Assembly: GCA_016188825.1 (NCBI GenBank)
Contig: JACPHA010000010.1
Coordinates: forward strand, 1-64,000
DNA: 64,000 nt
Source of the DNA: Candidatus Pacearchaeota archaeon
GTDB taxonomy: Archaea; Nanobdellota; Nanobdellia; Pacearchaeales; GW2011-AR1
Direction of reading: 5' to 3'
The position numbers and the translations under genes were made by a program. The stretch's first letter is position 1; each line of letters starts with the position of its first letter. The notes beneath the pieces are model-generated. The model saw nothing but the letters and a program-made list of their open reading frames with translations, was not told the DNA's origin and ran no database searches. Below are positions 9,366 through 16,917 of the stretch, piece by piece.

Positions 9366-9839
9366 ATGAAAAAAACAAAAACGCTAACAACTTTGCTTAA
9401 TACAGCAATAGGATTTGGAATTTTAGGCGGCTGTAATGCACCTGTAACAAAAGTTGAATCTTCAGAAATATTACACGAAGATGCAGCAGTTGTTGATATT
9501 GTTTATACACCGTCAAGGCACGGCAGTGGCTCAGGTTTTGGCCCCACCATAGATTCTGGCGGAAATATTGGAATATCTTTTAGTGACGTTAGTGTTGATA
9601 TTCCAGAAAAGTATGCTGTTGTTTTTAAATGTCAACACGGAAAATTTGTTGTCCAAGGAACAAATCAATATTATAGAGACTTATGGGAAAGATTTACAGA
9701 AGGACAAGAAGTAGATGTCACTTATAGAGAAGTTTTTAGGAACACCTATCAAGACATTGATAAAGATGGTAAAAAAGATTTGATAAAAAGAGAATTAATA
9801 GACTACGATTTTATAGATGCACAGCTAAAAAACAGATAA
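9366..9839 (+). CDS. Small exported lipoprotein-like protein
   Basis: A 157-residue protein with a basic start, a hydrophobic stretch and a lipobox-like GILGGCNAP with Cys at residue 23, suggesting lipid anchoring outside the cell. The mature part contains a Gly/Ser-rich loop (SRHGSGSGFGPT) and a small beta domain ending with IDKDGKKDLIKREL. The family is not recognised. Similar small lipoproteins are common in phage-like and bacterial genomes. Confidence 0.65.
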   Translation: MKKTKTLTTLLNTAIGFGILGGCNAPVTKVESSEILHEDAAVVDIVYTPSRHGSGSGFGPTIDSGGNIGISFSDVSVDIPEKYAVVFKCQHGKFVVQGTNQYYRDLWERFTEGQEVDVTYREVFRNTYQDIDKDGKKDLIKRELIDYDFIDAQLKNR

Positions 9840-9893
9840 TTCTTAAAATTTCTAAACAGATAATTTTATTAACTTTAATTTTGTTAAAAAATA

Positions 9894-10100
9894 ATGGAAC
9901 AAAAACAAATCACTCTTGAGCAAATATACTACTCAATCCAGAAGATGCAACAAGAGATTCAGAGAATAAGCCAAAAAATAGAAAAAAAATTGGAGTTTGA
10001 GGAATGGGAAGAAGATTTAAATGCAATAGCAGATACAGATCTTCTTGCAGAATCGTGGTTATCTAAGGAAGATGAAGAAGCCTTTGCATATTTACAATGA
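9894..10100 (+). CDS. Antitoxin-like protein paired with MazF
   Basis: A 68-residue acidic protein with a coiled-coil N-terminal half (EQIYYSIQKMQQEIQRISQK) and an acidic tail (EEWEEDLNAIADTDLLAESW). It overlaps the MazF-like gene by 4 bases (stop and ATG share sequence at 10097-10100), the usual arrangement of type II antitoxin and toxin. The tail resembles acidic MazE-type neutralising ends that fill the toxin groove. Confidence 0.7.
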   Translation: MEQKQITLEQIYYSIQKMQQEIQRISQKIEKKLEFEEWEEDLNAIADTDLLAESWLSKEDEEAFAYLQ

Positions 10101-10316
10101 AATATGAAAAGTTTGATATCGTTTTAGTTGATTTTCCATTTACTGATTTAACTCAAACTAAAAAACGGCCGGCTCTAGTCATTAAATCTCTTGAAGGAGA
10201 AAATACGATTTTATGTCAAATTACAACAAAGAGAAGAAAAATTCAAAAATACGAAGTTTTTTTGCCAAGACAAGCGTGCAGAGGCGATATTCGGTTTAAT
10301 TCTTACATTTATTTTG

Positions 10317-10580
10317 GGCTTTTGTTTAGTTAAAGGGTGATAAATCTTATTATGTCGTCAATCAATCGATGGAGTTTGCTAATTATGGTTAGCTAAAAAG
10401 AGTGGTTAATTGGGATTGTAATTATAGTCTAGGACATTAATAATTTCTGTTTTGTCATAGACTATCAAGGGAAAGTCATACAATTTTGTTCAATTATTTA
10501 TGACTTTCACTATAATCAACATTTACAGACGATAAAATAACTGGATTTGTAATTCCATCACCCGTTCAGTTAACAGTACC
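10317..10580. mobile_element. 264-bp MITE-like element inserted in mazF
   Basis: The element is flanked by a perfect 7-bp direct repeat TATTTTG (10310-10316 and 10581-10587), as expected of a target-site duplication. Its ends form imperfect terminal inverted repeats of about 24 bases, best conserved as GGGTGAT (10335-10341) against ATCACCC (10557-10563). It has no open reading frame, so it would need a transposase in trans. Its interior has hairpins, including the repeat unit at 10433-10515 that also occurs at 16274 and 42757. Confidence 0.75.
10424..10515 (+). repeat. Hairpin repeat family 2, copy in mazF element
   Basis: Outer stem ATAGTCTA/TAGACTAT encloses GACATTAATAATTTCTG. A second stem, GAAAGTCATA with TATGACTTTC, is followed by ACTATAA. 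The same order of blocks appears at 16274-16358 and 42757-42869. In the 16274 copy the second stem reads AAAGCCATA/TATGGCTTT, a paired change that keeps the stem. Confidence 0.65.
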
Positions 10581-10706
10581 TATTTTGATATGATATTCAC
10601 TCTTCATAAAAATTTGATTCATCAAAAAATAGGTGAAATTTTCGATCATTCAACAAAAGAAAAAATAAATGATGCCATCAGAATAATTTTTTCTTAGAAT
10701 ATTGAA

Positions 10707-11111
10707 TCAATCCCCTCTTTTCTTCAATTCCTCGGCTTTTTTCATAATTTCCCTGAAAGCAATTGTATATTCTTCCAATTGGGATTTTAAAGCAATTCGC
10801 GCCTCATTAAATTTCTTCAGCTGTTTTTCAATTATTCTTATTGTGTCACTCGGCGTTTTTCTCACAACAACCCCCGCACCAACAGAAACAAAAAGTTTTT
10901 TATCTTCTAGTTTTGCCTTTCCAAAAACCCCTTTTCCAAGTGCCGCCAGAATATCTTTATTTTCTTCACTTTCCAAAAACCTCAGATTTTCGCTAAACTG
11001 CTCAAAATCCTGAATCTGCTCATTAACAAAATTCAAATTTCTCTCAACTTCCTCTGAATTTTTCTGCAAAACCATTGCCTGATACAACAATTCTTCGTTT
11101 GTCATCTTCAC
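10707..11111 (-). CDS. pfdA: Prefoldin subunit alpha
   Basis: Prefoldin is the hexameric jellyfish-shaped chaperone that holds unfolded proteins for the thermosome. This 134-residue protein has the alpha-subunit build: N-terminal coiled coil (to about residue 55), a beta hairpin pair with KLFVSVGAGVVVRKTPSDTI around 75-95, and a C-terminal coiled coil. The beta subunit is encoded separately at 29261-29608. The length is slightly short for the family but complete. Confidence 0.88.
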   Translation of the reverse strand: MKMTNEELLYQAMVLQKNSEEVERNLNFVNEQIQDFEQFSENLRFLESEENKDILAALGKGVFGKAKLEDKKLFVSVGAGVVVRKTPSDTIRIIEKQLKKFNEARIALKSQLEEYTIAFREIMKKAEELKKRGD

Positions 11112-11247
11112 CTTTAATTTAAGTTACTTTTAAGTTTTGTGTTAGAAAGATATTTAAAGAAACTTCCTCAAATTAAGTATCTGAAGAAAGACTTGTTTTG
11201 GATATTTCTATTGGCGATATTAGATATTTTATACATAGTCTTTATTA

Positions 11248-11925
11248 GTCCGGCGCGGGAAACCTACAGCTTTCTAAGCTGTAGATGAGAGCGCCCAAAC
11301 TTTTTTCTATTTTAATTAATAAGAAACAATGAGCTGGATGTTAGCTCATTGCATTAAGAGATGTAGTGATAACTTTCTGGTTCTAAATAAATCTTTTGGA
11401 GGAAAGAAAATGCAAGAAAAATTATTGTTTAGCGAGAGCTATGAAAAATTTGCAGATAAATATGAAAGGAGGGATCACAGCGTCGGAGTTTCGATGTGGG
11501 AGTTTGAGTGGTGCCCGAAATATCGATATAAGATGTTTCGAAAGTGGAAATATAGAAAGTTGGTTGAGGCTTGCGTCAGGAGAGCAGCGACGGAAAACGG
11601 AATAAAGTGGCTTGAGTTAAATGTGCAGCCTGATCATTTGCACGGGACCGCGGTTATTCCGATGACGATGTCGCCGTCGATAGCGTTGCAATTGTTGAAA
11701 GGAAGATCGGCCTTTCTTTTTTTTCGCAACCATCCGGATGCAAGAAAGAGATATCCGAAAGGACACTTATGGAGTCGAGGAAAATTCAGTGCATCACTCG
11801 GCTTTATTCAAGTTGAAGTTGCAAACAACTATATAAGAAATCAGGACAGACATCACGGAACTGTTTGGATAATAGAATAGACGTCGGAAGCCGCACTCCG
11901 CCGAAGGCGTGCGGAGGACATCACA
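11248..11925 (+). mobile_element. IS200/IS605-family element carrying tnpA only
   Basis: The TnpA gene is bounded by two hairpins of the sort such elements use as ends: CTACAGCTT/AAGCTGTAG at 11264-11284 on the left and a GC-rich CCGCAC/GTGCGG hairpin at 11891-11914 on the right. Both are much richer in GC than the surroundings. There is no TnpB gene, so it is of the IS200 type. Exact ends cannot be fixed without an empty site. Confidence 0.7.
11410..11880 (+). CDS. tnpA: IS200/IS605 Y1 transposase TnpA
   Basis: Single-strand transposase of the HUH/Y1 class. The metal-binding HUH motif is seen in QPDHLHGTAV and the catalytic tyrosine in ANNYIRNQ near the C-terminus; WCPKYRYKMFR is typical of the N-terminal region. 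I chose the ATG at 11410, preceded by GGAGGAAAG, over the longer frame from 11329, because known TnpA proteins start near this point. About 156 residues, slightly longer than the family norm. Codon and base use is GC-richer than in the neighbours, indicating recent arrival. Confidence 0.9.
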   Translation: MQEKLLFSESYEKFADKYERRDHSVGVSMWEFEWCPKYRYKMFRKWKYRKLVEACVRRAATENGIKWLELNVQPDHLHGTAVIPMTMSPSIALQLLKGRSAFLFFRNHPDARKRYPKGHLWSRGKFSASLGFIQVEVANNYIRNQDRHHGTVWIIE

Positions 11926-11934
11926 TATCTAGGT

Positions 11935-12249
11935 TTGGATAAATGGAGTGGAAAAGGGTTATATGTCGGCGTTATTTTTGGCGTATTGAACGCTCTTGTT
12001 ATATACTTTGCGTTTATAAGAAGACTTCCAAAAAAACGAGAGGAGCTAAAAAAATTTGAATTCAAAGGAGTATTCAAACCAATTTTTGGATTTGTAATTT
12101 GTTTGATTATTTCGATTTCTTGGACTTTTGCTGCAATCTATCTTGGGATGCATTTTCTTTATCCAACTTTCTCGTGGTTAATAACGATGTATATGTTTTT
12201 TTATTGGTTGGCAATTAAAAGGTTGTATGCTTCAAAAAAGAGAAGCTAG
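11935..12249 (+). CDS. Three-helix membrane protein, possibly 5'-truncated
   Basis: A 104-residue hydrophobic protein with about three membrane helices (VGVIFGVLNALVIYFAFI, FGFVICLIISISWTFAAI and a third near the end). The only start is TTG 11935, directly after the right end of the insertion sequence, so the true N-terminus may have been replaced by the element. The family is not recognised. Confidence 0.5.
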   Translation: MDKWSGKGLYVGVIFGVLNALVIYFAFIRRLPKKREELKKFEFKGVFKPIFGFVICLIISISWTFAAIYLGMHFLYPTFSWLITMYMFFYWLAIKRLYASKKRS

Positions 12250-12267
12250 GTAAAATATTAATTTGTC

Positions 12268-12654
12268 TCATTCACTCGTCAAGCCATAAGCAAGATATAC
12301 CAAAAACCCAAGAAGCGCAATAAGAAAAGCAATTATTGAAACAATTAAAATGGTCCTGCCGCTTTTTCCAGAACTTTTTGTCTCTTTATTCTGGTTATTC
12401 TCCCACATCAGAGCTTCTCGTTTATTTTCTATTTCTGGCAGTTTCGGCAGAGGAATTTCCTTTTTGTCTTCTTCGCTTGCATTCGGAAAAGCAGGCATTG
12501 AAACTATCTCGCTCGCTCCCTCAATCATTGCCCTGCCAGCAGCCTTGACTTCCTGCGCATTATATCCCGCATTAATAAAACTCTGCATTGCCTGCTCCAA
12601 AGTAGCTTCGTGCTCAACAGCGTTCTTCAAGCCAGCCAAAATTTCATCCTGCAT
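12268..12654 (-). CDS. Tail-anchored protein with UBA-like N-terminal helices
   Basis: A 128-residue protein with an N-terminal three-helix segment (LEQAMQSFINAGYNAQEVKAA) like the UBA-type bundles common in DPANN proteins, a Pro/Glu-rich linker, and a C-terminal membrane helix (ILIVSIIAFLIALLGFLVYL). The N-terminus would stay in the cytoplasm. A related short helical segment occurs in the protein at 32758-33024. It lies 35 bases after the RNase J gene on the same strand. Confidence 0.65.
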   Translation of the reverse strand: MQDEILAGLKNAVEHEATLEQAMQSFINAGYNAQEVKAAGRAMIEGASEIVSMPAFPNASEEDKKEIPLPKLPEIENKREALMWENNQNKETKSSGKSGRTILIVSIIAFLIALLGFLVYLAYGLTSE

Positions 12655-12688
12655 TTTGCCTCTTTTATTTTTCTCTATTTTTTATAAT

Positions 12689-14026
12689 TCACTTGATTTC
12701 TAATACTTTTCCATTCTGCATCAAGTGAACATTTTTGTTTAATTTGTATCCCATTTCTTCCGCCAGCTTTGCTCCAGCAGTTGTTTTTTGCAAATCTCCA
12801 TGTGAAGGTATTATATGCTCTGGTTTTGTCAATTTTATAAAATCTCTTAAATCCTCGCGCCCACCATGGCCCGAGACATGAATGTTATCAAAAATTCTGA
12901 CTTCATGTTTCTTCAAATTGCCTTCCAATTCTTTTTTGCTTGTTTCATTTATCGGCGTCGGTATTGTTTTAGAGGAAAAAATAATATTGTCTTCCTTTGA
13001 TAATTTCAAAGGCAATTGATTTCTTGCGATTCTGTCCAAAACAGAGCCAGGCTCGCCCTGATGTCCTGTGCAGACTATTAAATATTTTCTCTTGTGACTG
13101 TTAATTCTTCTCAATATTTTTTCAACTTGTCTCCTGTATGTATAAAGTCTTGCATTTCTCATAAAAGGAGCCTTCCCTATTCTTCTGGCTGCCTCAACAT
13201 ATTTCCCAAGACTTCTTCCCAAAAAAATAACTTCCCTGTTCAGTCTCTTGCCAAATTCGCTGATTGTTTTCAATCTTGCAATATGCGACGAGAATGTTGT
13301 CACAATTATTAATGAATTTCTATTTTCCGTTCCAAACAAAACATCTTCTAGTAAAATTTTTGCAATTTTTTCCGACGGTGTTTTCCTGTCATCCTGCGCA
13401 TAAAGGCAGTCAACAATCAAAGCCTTTATCCCTATTTTTGCCAATTCTTTCAGTCTTCTGTAATTCGGCTTGTCCCCGAAAACCGGCGAGTTATCCAATT
13501 TGTAATCATTAGCATAAAGCACAACGCCTTCTTTAGTATGCACTGCAACAACAGCGCATTCAATAGTTGAGTGAGTTATGTTGATAAACTCAATCCTGTA
13601 TTTCCCGCTTTTTCCTTTTATAAAATAACTGGAATTTAGGGCTAAGGGAATTATCTTGTTCTTTATGCTCTGTCCATTATCTCTCATTAAAATTTTCAAA
13701 ACCTCCATTGTATATTTTGTCCCCAAAACCGGCGCGTTATATCGGTATGCGTTATATGGAACCGCTCCAACATGATCCAAATGTGCATGAGAAATTAATA
13801 AAGCCCTTACTTTATTTCTCAAATTAATTTTGTCAAGATTATGGTCATCCGGCAAAGCCCCTAAAGCACGCATGCCCCTTTCAGTCGGTATTTTTTCCCT
13901 TTCTGTAACACCAACAATAGCAGGCAAAAACAAGCCCGAATCAAAAATTATGACATCCTCGCCAATTTCCAAGGCAGTCATATTTTTTCCAACTTCATCA
14001 TAACCTCCGATAGCGTGTATTTTCAT
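12689..14026 (-). CDS. rnj: Ribonuclease J (metallo-beta-lactamase/beta-CASP RNase)
   Basis: RNase J trims and degrades RNA from the 5' end in many archaea. The 445-residue protein has the metallo-beta-lactamase signature SHAHLDHVGAVP near residue 78, further metal ligands in THSTIECAV and YANDYKLDN, and the beta-CASP segment with CTGHQGEPGS and HVSGHGGREDL. The C-terminal IPSHGDLQK is also typical. Length matches archaeal aRNase J without a long C-terminal domain. Confidence 0.9.
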   Translation of the reverse strand: MKIHAIGGYDEVGKNMTALEIGEDVIIFDSGLFLPAIVGVTEREKIPTERGMRALGALPDDHNLDKINLRNKVRALLISHAHLDHVGAVPYNAYRYNAPVLGTKYTMEVLKILMRDNGQSIKNKIIPLALNSSYFIKGKSGKYRIEFINITHSTIECAVVAVHTKEGVVLYANDYKLDNSPVFGDKPNYRRLKELAKIGIKALIVDCLYAQDDRKTPSEKIAKILLEDVLFGTENRNSLIIVTTFSSHIARLKTISEFGKRLNREVIFLGRSLGKYVEAARRIGKAPFMRNARLYTYRRQVEKILRRINSHKRKYLIVCTGHQGEPGSVLDRIARNQLPLKLSKEDNIIFSSKTIPTPINETSKKELEGNLKKHEVRIFDNIHVSGHGGREDLRDFIKLTKPEHIIPSHGDLQKTTAGAKLAEEMGYKLNKNVHLMQNGKVLEIK

Positions 14027-14106
14027 ATGAATACAAGAAAAAACCGCTTTAAATAACTTTTTGGAATTTCAGCAAACTATAAATATTCTTTTTGTAAATT
14101 ATAATC

Positions 14107-14973
14107 ATGGTATACCGCAAAAAACACAGAAATATTTTGTATACTTTAGTCATCATATTGGCGCTTATTCAACTAATTTCATTCATTGTGATTTCAGCAC
14201 AAATTTCAAAATTAGACATTGAACTTGATTCAGAAATTAGAAAAACAAAAGAAGAAATAAAAAATTCAGAAGAATCTTTGACAAGCCTCATTGAAAACTA
14301 TGATTCTCTTTATCAAGAAAATTTCAATCAAATAACCAATGTCTTAACAGAGCAGCAGCAGGATTTTCAGCAGGAAATAAAATTGTTAAAATCGGCGCAG
14401 GCGGACTTTTCAGGCATTGTTGAAGAAGCAGTAAAAGGAGTTGTCGCAGTCTCAACAAATTCTTCAATCGGCACTGGTTTCATTGTTCATCCAGAGGGAT
14501 ATGTTGTTACAAACTATCATATCATCGTTGGCAAAGAAGACGAAGTAAAAGTAATAACTTACAGAAGAAGAATTCTTCCTGCGCAAGTAATTGGCACAGA
14601 CGTAAAGCGCGATCTTGCTTTATTAAGAATTCCTGGGGAATATGACTGGCTTTCTCTTGCTGATTCTGACAAATTGCAAGTTGGGAAAAAGGTAATTGCA
14701 ATAGGCAACCCTCTTGGATTGTCGTTCACAGTCACAGAAGGAATTATTTCGGCTCTAAATCGTGTTGGTCCAAATGGCCTTCCAGAATACATTCAAACAG
14801 ATGTTTCACTTAATCCTGGAAATTCAGGAGGGCCTTTAATCAATACTGAAGGTGAAGTCATTGGTATAAATAACTTCAAAATCGGCGGAGCAGAAAGCCT
14901 CGGCTTTGCCCTCGAAAGCAATGCAATCCGAGAAACAATAAATTTAATTGCCAATCAGACAATAATTCCTTAG
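14107..14973 (+). CDS. Membrane-anchored trypsin-like serine protease (HtrA-type, no PDZ)
   Basis: The 288-residue protein has one N-terminal membrane helix (about 12-32), a coiled coil (about 35-105), and a trypsin-like domain. The catalytic triad is visible: His in TNYHIIVG, Asp in KRDLALLRI, Ser in NPGNSGGPL. There is no PDZ domain, unlike bacterial DegP, so substrate recognition must differ. The protease domain faces outside the cell and probably does quality control of surface proteins. Confidence 0.9.
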   Translation: MVYRKKHRNILYTLVIILALIQLISFIVISAQISKLDIELDSEIRKTKEEIKNSEESLTSLIENYDSLYQENFNQITNVLTEQQQDFQQEIKLLKSAQADFSGIVEEAVKGVVAVSTNSSIGTGFIVHPEGYVVTNYHIIVGKEDEVKVITYRRRILPAQVIGTDVKRDLALLRIPGEYDWLSLADSDKLQVGKKVIAIGNPLGLSFTVTEGIISALNRVGPNGLPEYIQTDVSLNPGNSGGPLINTEGEVIGINNFKIGGAESLGFALESNAIRETINLIANQTIIP

Positions 14974-15008
14974 CATTAGCTAAATAAAAAATCTGTTTTT
15001 ACTTATAA

Positions 15009-15776
15009 ATGACTATAGCTCTCGAACTTTTAAAAGAAAAAGGAATTAAAAAGCCAATAAGTTTAGAACAATTAGCAGAAGCAAGAATAAAGTCAGGAGC
15101 TAAAAGTTCTTTATCAACAGAAGGAAGTTATGTTAAAGAGGGTGCAATATATGTTCCAAACCAAGCTCCTCTTTTTGTTAGAGATTCTCCTGTTTTAAGC
15201 AATGCAAAAGAAGCAACTCAAGCCCATAGAGAAAACAGAGAATTTTATCTTGATGCAAAAACTTATTTAGAGCAAGCTGAAGAAGATAAAACAAAAGAGC
15301 CACAAAAGAGAAAAATTTTAATCTTAAAACAAAGAGATGATTTTTCAGTTCCTACTGATAAGTTTGGAGAAAATGAAACAGCTCTCTGGGCATTCAGAGA
15401 TAACGCAGAAAAATACGGAGAATTTTTAAGAGAAAACGGAATAAATAACTGGAATGTTTGTTTAGTTGGTGAATATTATGTTGATAAGCAAGAGAAATCT
15501 TTTGCTAGGCAATTATGGTTGCGCAGGCTTGACGGCGGTTCCGGCCTCAGCGACGACTATGGGCTTCTTGACTGCGACGATCCAGTTTGCGGGGTGTGCG
15601 CCGAAGGCGCCAGCGAAAAAATTTTTTCGCCATCAAAAACGAGTAAAGACAGTTCGCCTTATACACAAAAAGAATTAGAAAAATATACTAAAATTGTTGA
15701 AGGCGTAAGAAAGGGAAATTTACCGTCGTCAAAATTAGAAAAAATAGAGGAATTTCTTGAAAAATTAAAAAATTAA
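15009..15776 (+). CDS. Uncharacterised protein with a GC-rich central segment
   Basis: A 255-residue soluble protein of unknown family. The start (MTIALELLKEKGIKKPISLE) and end (PSSKLEKIEEFLEKLKN) are helical. Codons for roughly residues 170-208 (about 15515-15630) are much GC-richer than the rest and encode a Gly/Asp/Cys-rich stretch with CDDPVCGVCAEGAS. The stretch contains an 18-bp perfect palindrome (GCG, six A, six T, CGC) at 15613-15630. It may be an in-frame insertion or a DNA-level signal. Confidence 0.55.
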   Translation: MTIALELLKEKGIKKPISLEQLAEARIKSGAKSSLSTEGSYVKEGAIYVPNQAPLFVRDSPVLSNAKEATQAHRENREFYLDAKTYLEQAEEDKTKEPQKRKILILKQRDDFSVPTDKFGENETALWAFRDNAEKYGEFLRENGINNWNVCLVGEYYVDKQEKSFARQLWLRRLDGGSGLSDDYGLLDCDDPVCGVCAEGASEKIFSPSKTSKDSSPYTQKELEKYTKIVEGVRKGNLPSSKLEKIEEFLEKLKN

Positions 15777-15843
15777 TATATTTGCAAATTTGCAAAACTC
15801 ACTTTTATAAACATCATGTTCTTATTTTAGCTATAACATTAAA

Positions 15844-16137
15844 ATGTCTTTAAAACTAAAACCCTCTGCAAGAATAAAAAAAAGATATTTGCTAATAGAA
15901 GCAACAAGCAAAGAAGAAATCGAAAAAGCAATCCTTGATGGAATTGGAATTTTGGGCTGGGCAAAAGCCGCGCCATTTTTCGTTAATCTTTTTAAAAACA
16001 AAGAAAAATTTAAAGATAAATTCATATTGGCAATAAATCGCAAGGAAATTGATTCTGTTCGCGCTTCTTTCGAACTCTCCCAAGATAAAATTAAAATCCT
16101 AAGGGTTTCAGGAACTTTGAAAGGGCTAGGCAGATAA
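15844..16137 (+). CDS. rnp2: Ribonuclease P protein component 2 (Pop5 family)
   Basis: RNase P removes the 5' leader from tRNA precursors; Pop5 binds the catalytic RNA together with Rpp30. The 97-residue protein begins LKLKPSARIKKRYLLIEATS and ends KIKILRVSGTLKGLGR, the conserved last strand of Pop5. Its size is near the lower end for archaeal Pop5. The other RNase P proteins and the RNA are not in this window. Confidence 0.85.
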   Translation: MSLKLKPSARIKKRYLLIEATSKEEIEKAILDGIGILGWAKAAPFFVNLFKNKEKFKDKFILAINRKEIDSVRASFELSQDKIKILRVSGTLKGLGR

Positions 16138-16190
16138 AATCATATCTAAAATAAATATTTAATAATATCAATCTTGCACACTAAAATATC

Positions 16191-16266
16191 TTTATTATGT
16201 CAAGAATTTAATTGTCAGAATTCTTGGTGTCCAAAAGTCCAAACACACACAAGGACTTTTTGATAT
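16191..16266 (+). repeat. Hairpin repeat family 1, copy a
   Basis: The block begins TTTATTATGTC and holds two perfect 8-bp hairpins: CAAGAATT/AATTCTTG (16201-16226) and AAAAGTCC/GGACTTTT (16233-16260) with the loop AAACACACACAA. All 76 bases are identical to 28731-28806. It sits in the gap between rnp2 and the first pilin-like gene. Confidence 0.8.
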
Positions 16267-16273
16267 AGCCGAA

Positions 16274-16358
16274 GACATTAGTAATTTTCTGTTTGGCTTT
16301 GACTACCGAGGTAAAGCCATAGAAAAATGGTAGAAAATTTATGGCTTTCACTATAAAT
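16274..16358 (+). repeat. Hairpin repeat family 2, second copy
   Basis: GACATTAGTAATTTTCTG leads into the stem AAAGCCATA/TATGGCTTT, then CACTATAA. It matches the unit in the mazF element in order and spacing, with the stem base pair T-A changed to C-G. It follows directly after a family 1 copy, so the two families can be joined. Confidence 0.65.
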
Positions 16359-16408
16359 TACAAATAAATCAGCGAAACCTTTAACTATCTCTTTTAATTT
16401 AAACATTA

Positions 16409-16912
16409 ATGACAAAAAGAGGTCAGGAATCATTCAGCATGTCTTTTGGCTCTATATTTTCAATTTTTATTATTGCAGTAATTGTCGCAATTGCTTTTTA
16501 TGCCATTTCTCATTTTTTAAATCTCAATAAATGCGCTCAGGTTGGTCTATTTTACAATGATTTACAAAAAGAGATTGACAAAGCATGGACATCAAGCATT
16601 TACAAAGATAATTTTGTAGGAAATTTGCCGCAATCGGGAGCATTAAGAAGCGGTATCAAAGAAGTTTGCTTTGGAAATTTAAATTCAGCTTCAGTAACAG
16701 AACAAGAAAAATTTTCTGGCTTTACGTCACTAAAAAACGCAAATATTTTTGTTTTTCCTCCTGAAAATGCCTGCAATGGTAAATCTTTCTCACGAGTTTT
16801 AAAAAATGCAGAAATAAGAGGTTTCTTCTGCATTGCATTAGAAAATGGAAAAATCATAGTTAAGCTTGAAAAATCTCCAACAGAAGAGCTAGTTAAATTA
16901 TCAAAACCCTAA
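16409..16912 (+). CDS. Pilin-like protein 1 with class III signal peptide
   Basis: The 167-residue protein opens with KRGQESFSM followed by a hydrophobic helix, the pattern K/R-G-Q that archaeal prepilin peptidase (PibD/FlaK) cleaves. The rest is a small extracellular domain with several Cys (CAQVG, CFGN, ENACNGK, FCIAL). First of four consecutive genes with such starts, which suggests a small pilus or pseudopilus, though no assembly ATPase is seen nearby. Confidence 0.7.
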   Translation: MTKRGQESFSMSFGSIFSIFIIAVIVAIAFYAISHFLNLNKCAQVGLFYNDLQKEIDKAWTSSIYKDNFVGNLPQSGALRSGIKEVCFGNLNSASVTEQEKFSGFTSLKNANIFVFPPENACNGKSFSRVLKNAEIRGFFCIALENGKIIVKLEKSPTEELVKLSKP

Positions 16913-16917
16913 TAAGA

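Larger units (their letters stand above)
10097..10697 (+). pseudogene. MazF/PemK-type toxin gene split by an insertion
   Basis: The 5' part (10097-10316) encodes the MazF core: VDFPFTDLTQTKKRPALVI, then CQITTKRR and GDIRFNSYIYF. The reading frame then enters foreign sequence and stops at 10333. The missing C-terminus resumes at 10581 as an open frame of 39 codons, ending DAIRIIFS with a TAG at 10695-10697. Removing 10317-10580 plus one copy of the flanking TATTTTG rejoins the frame and gives about 110 residues, the usual MazF length. MazF toxins are RNA endonucleases. The toxin is presumably inactive here while the antitoxin gene is intact. Confidence 0.85.
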
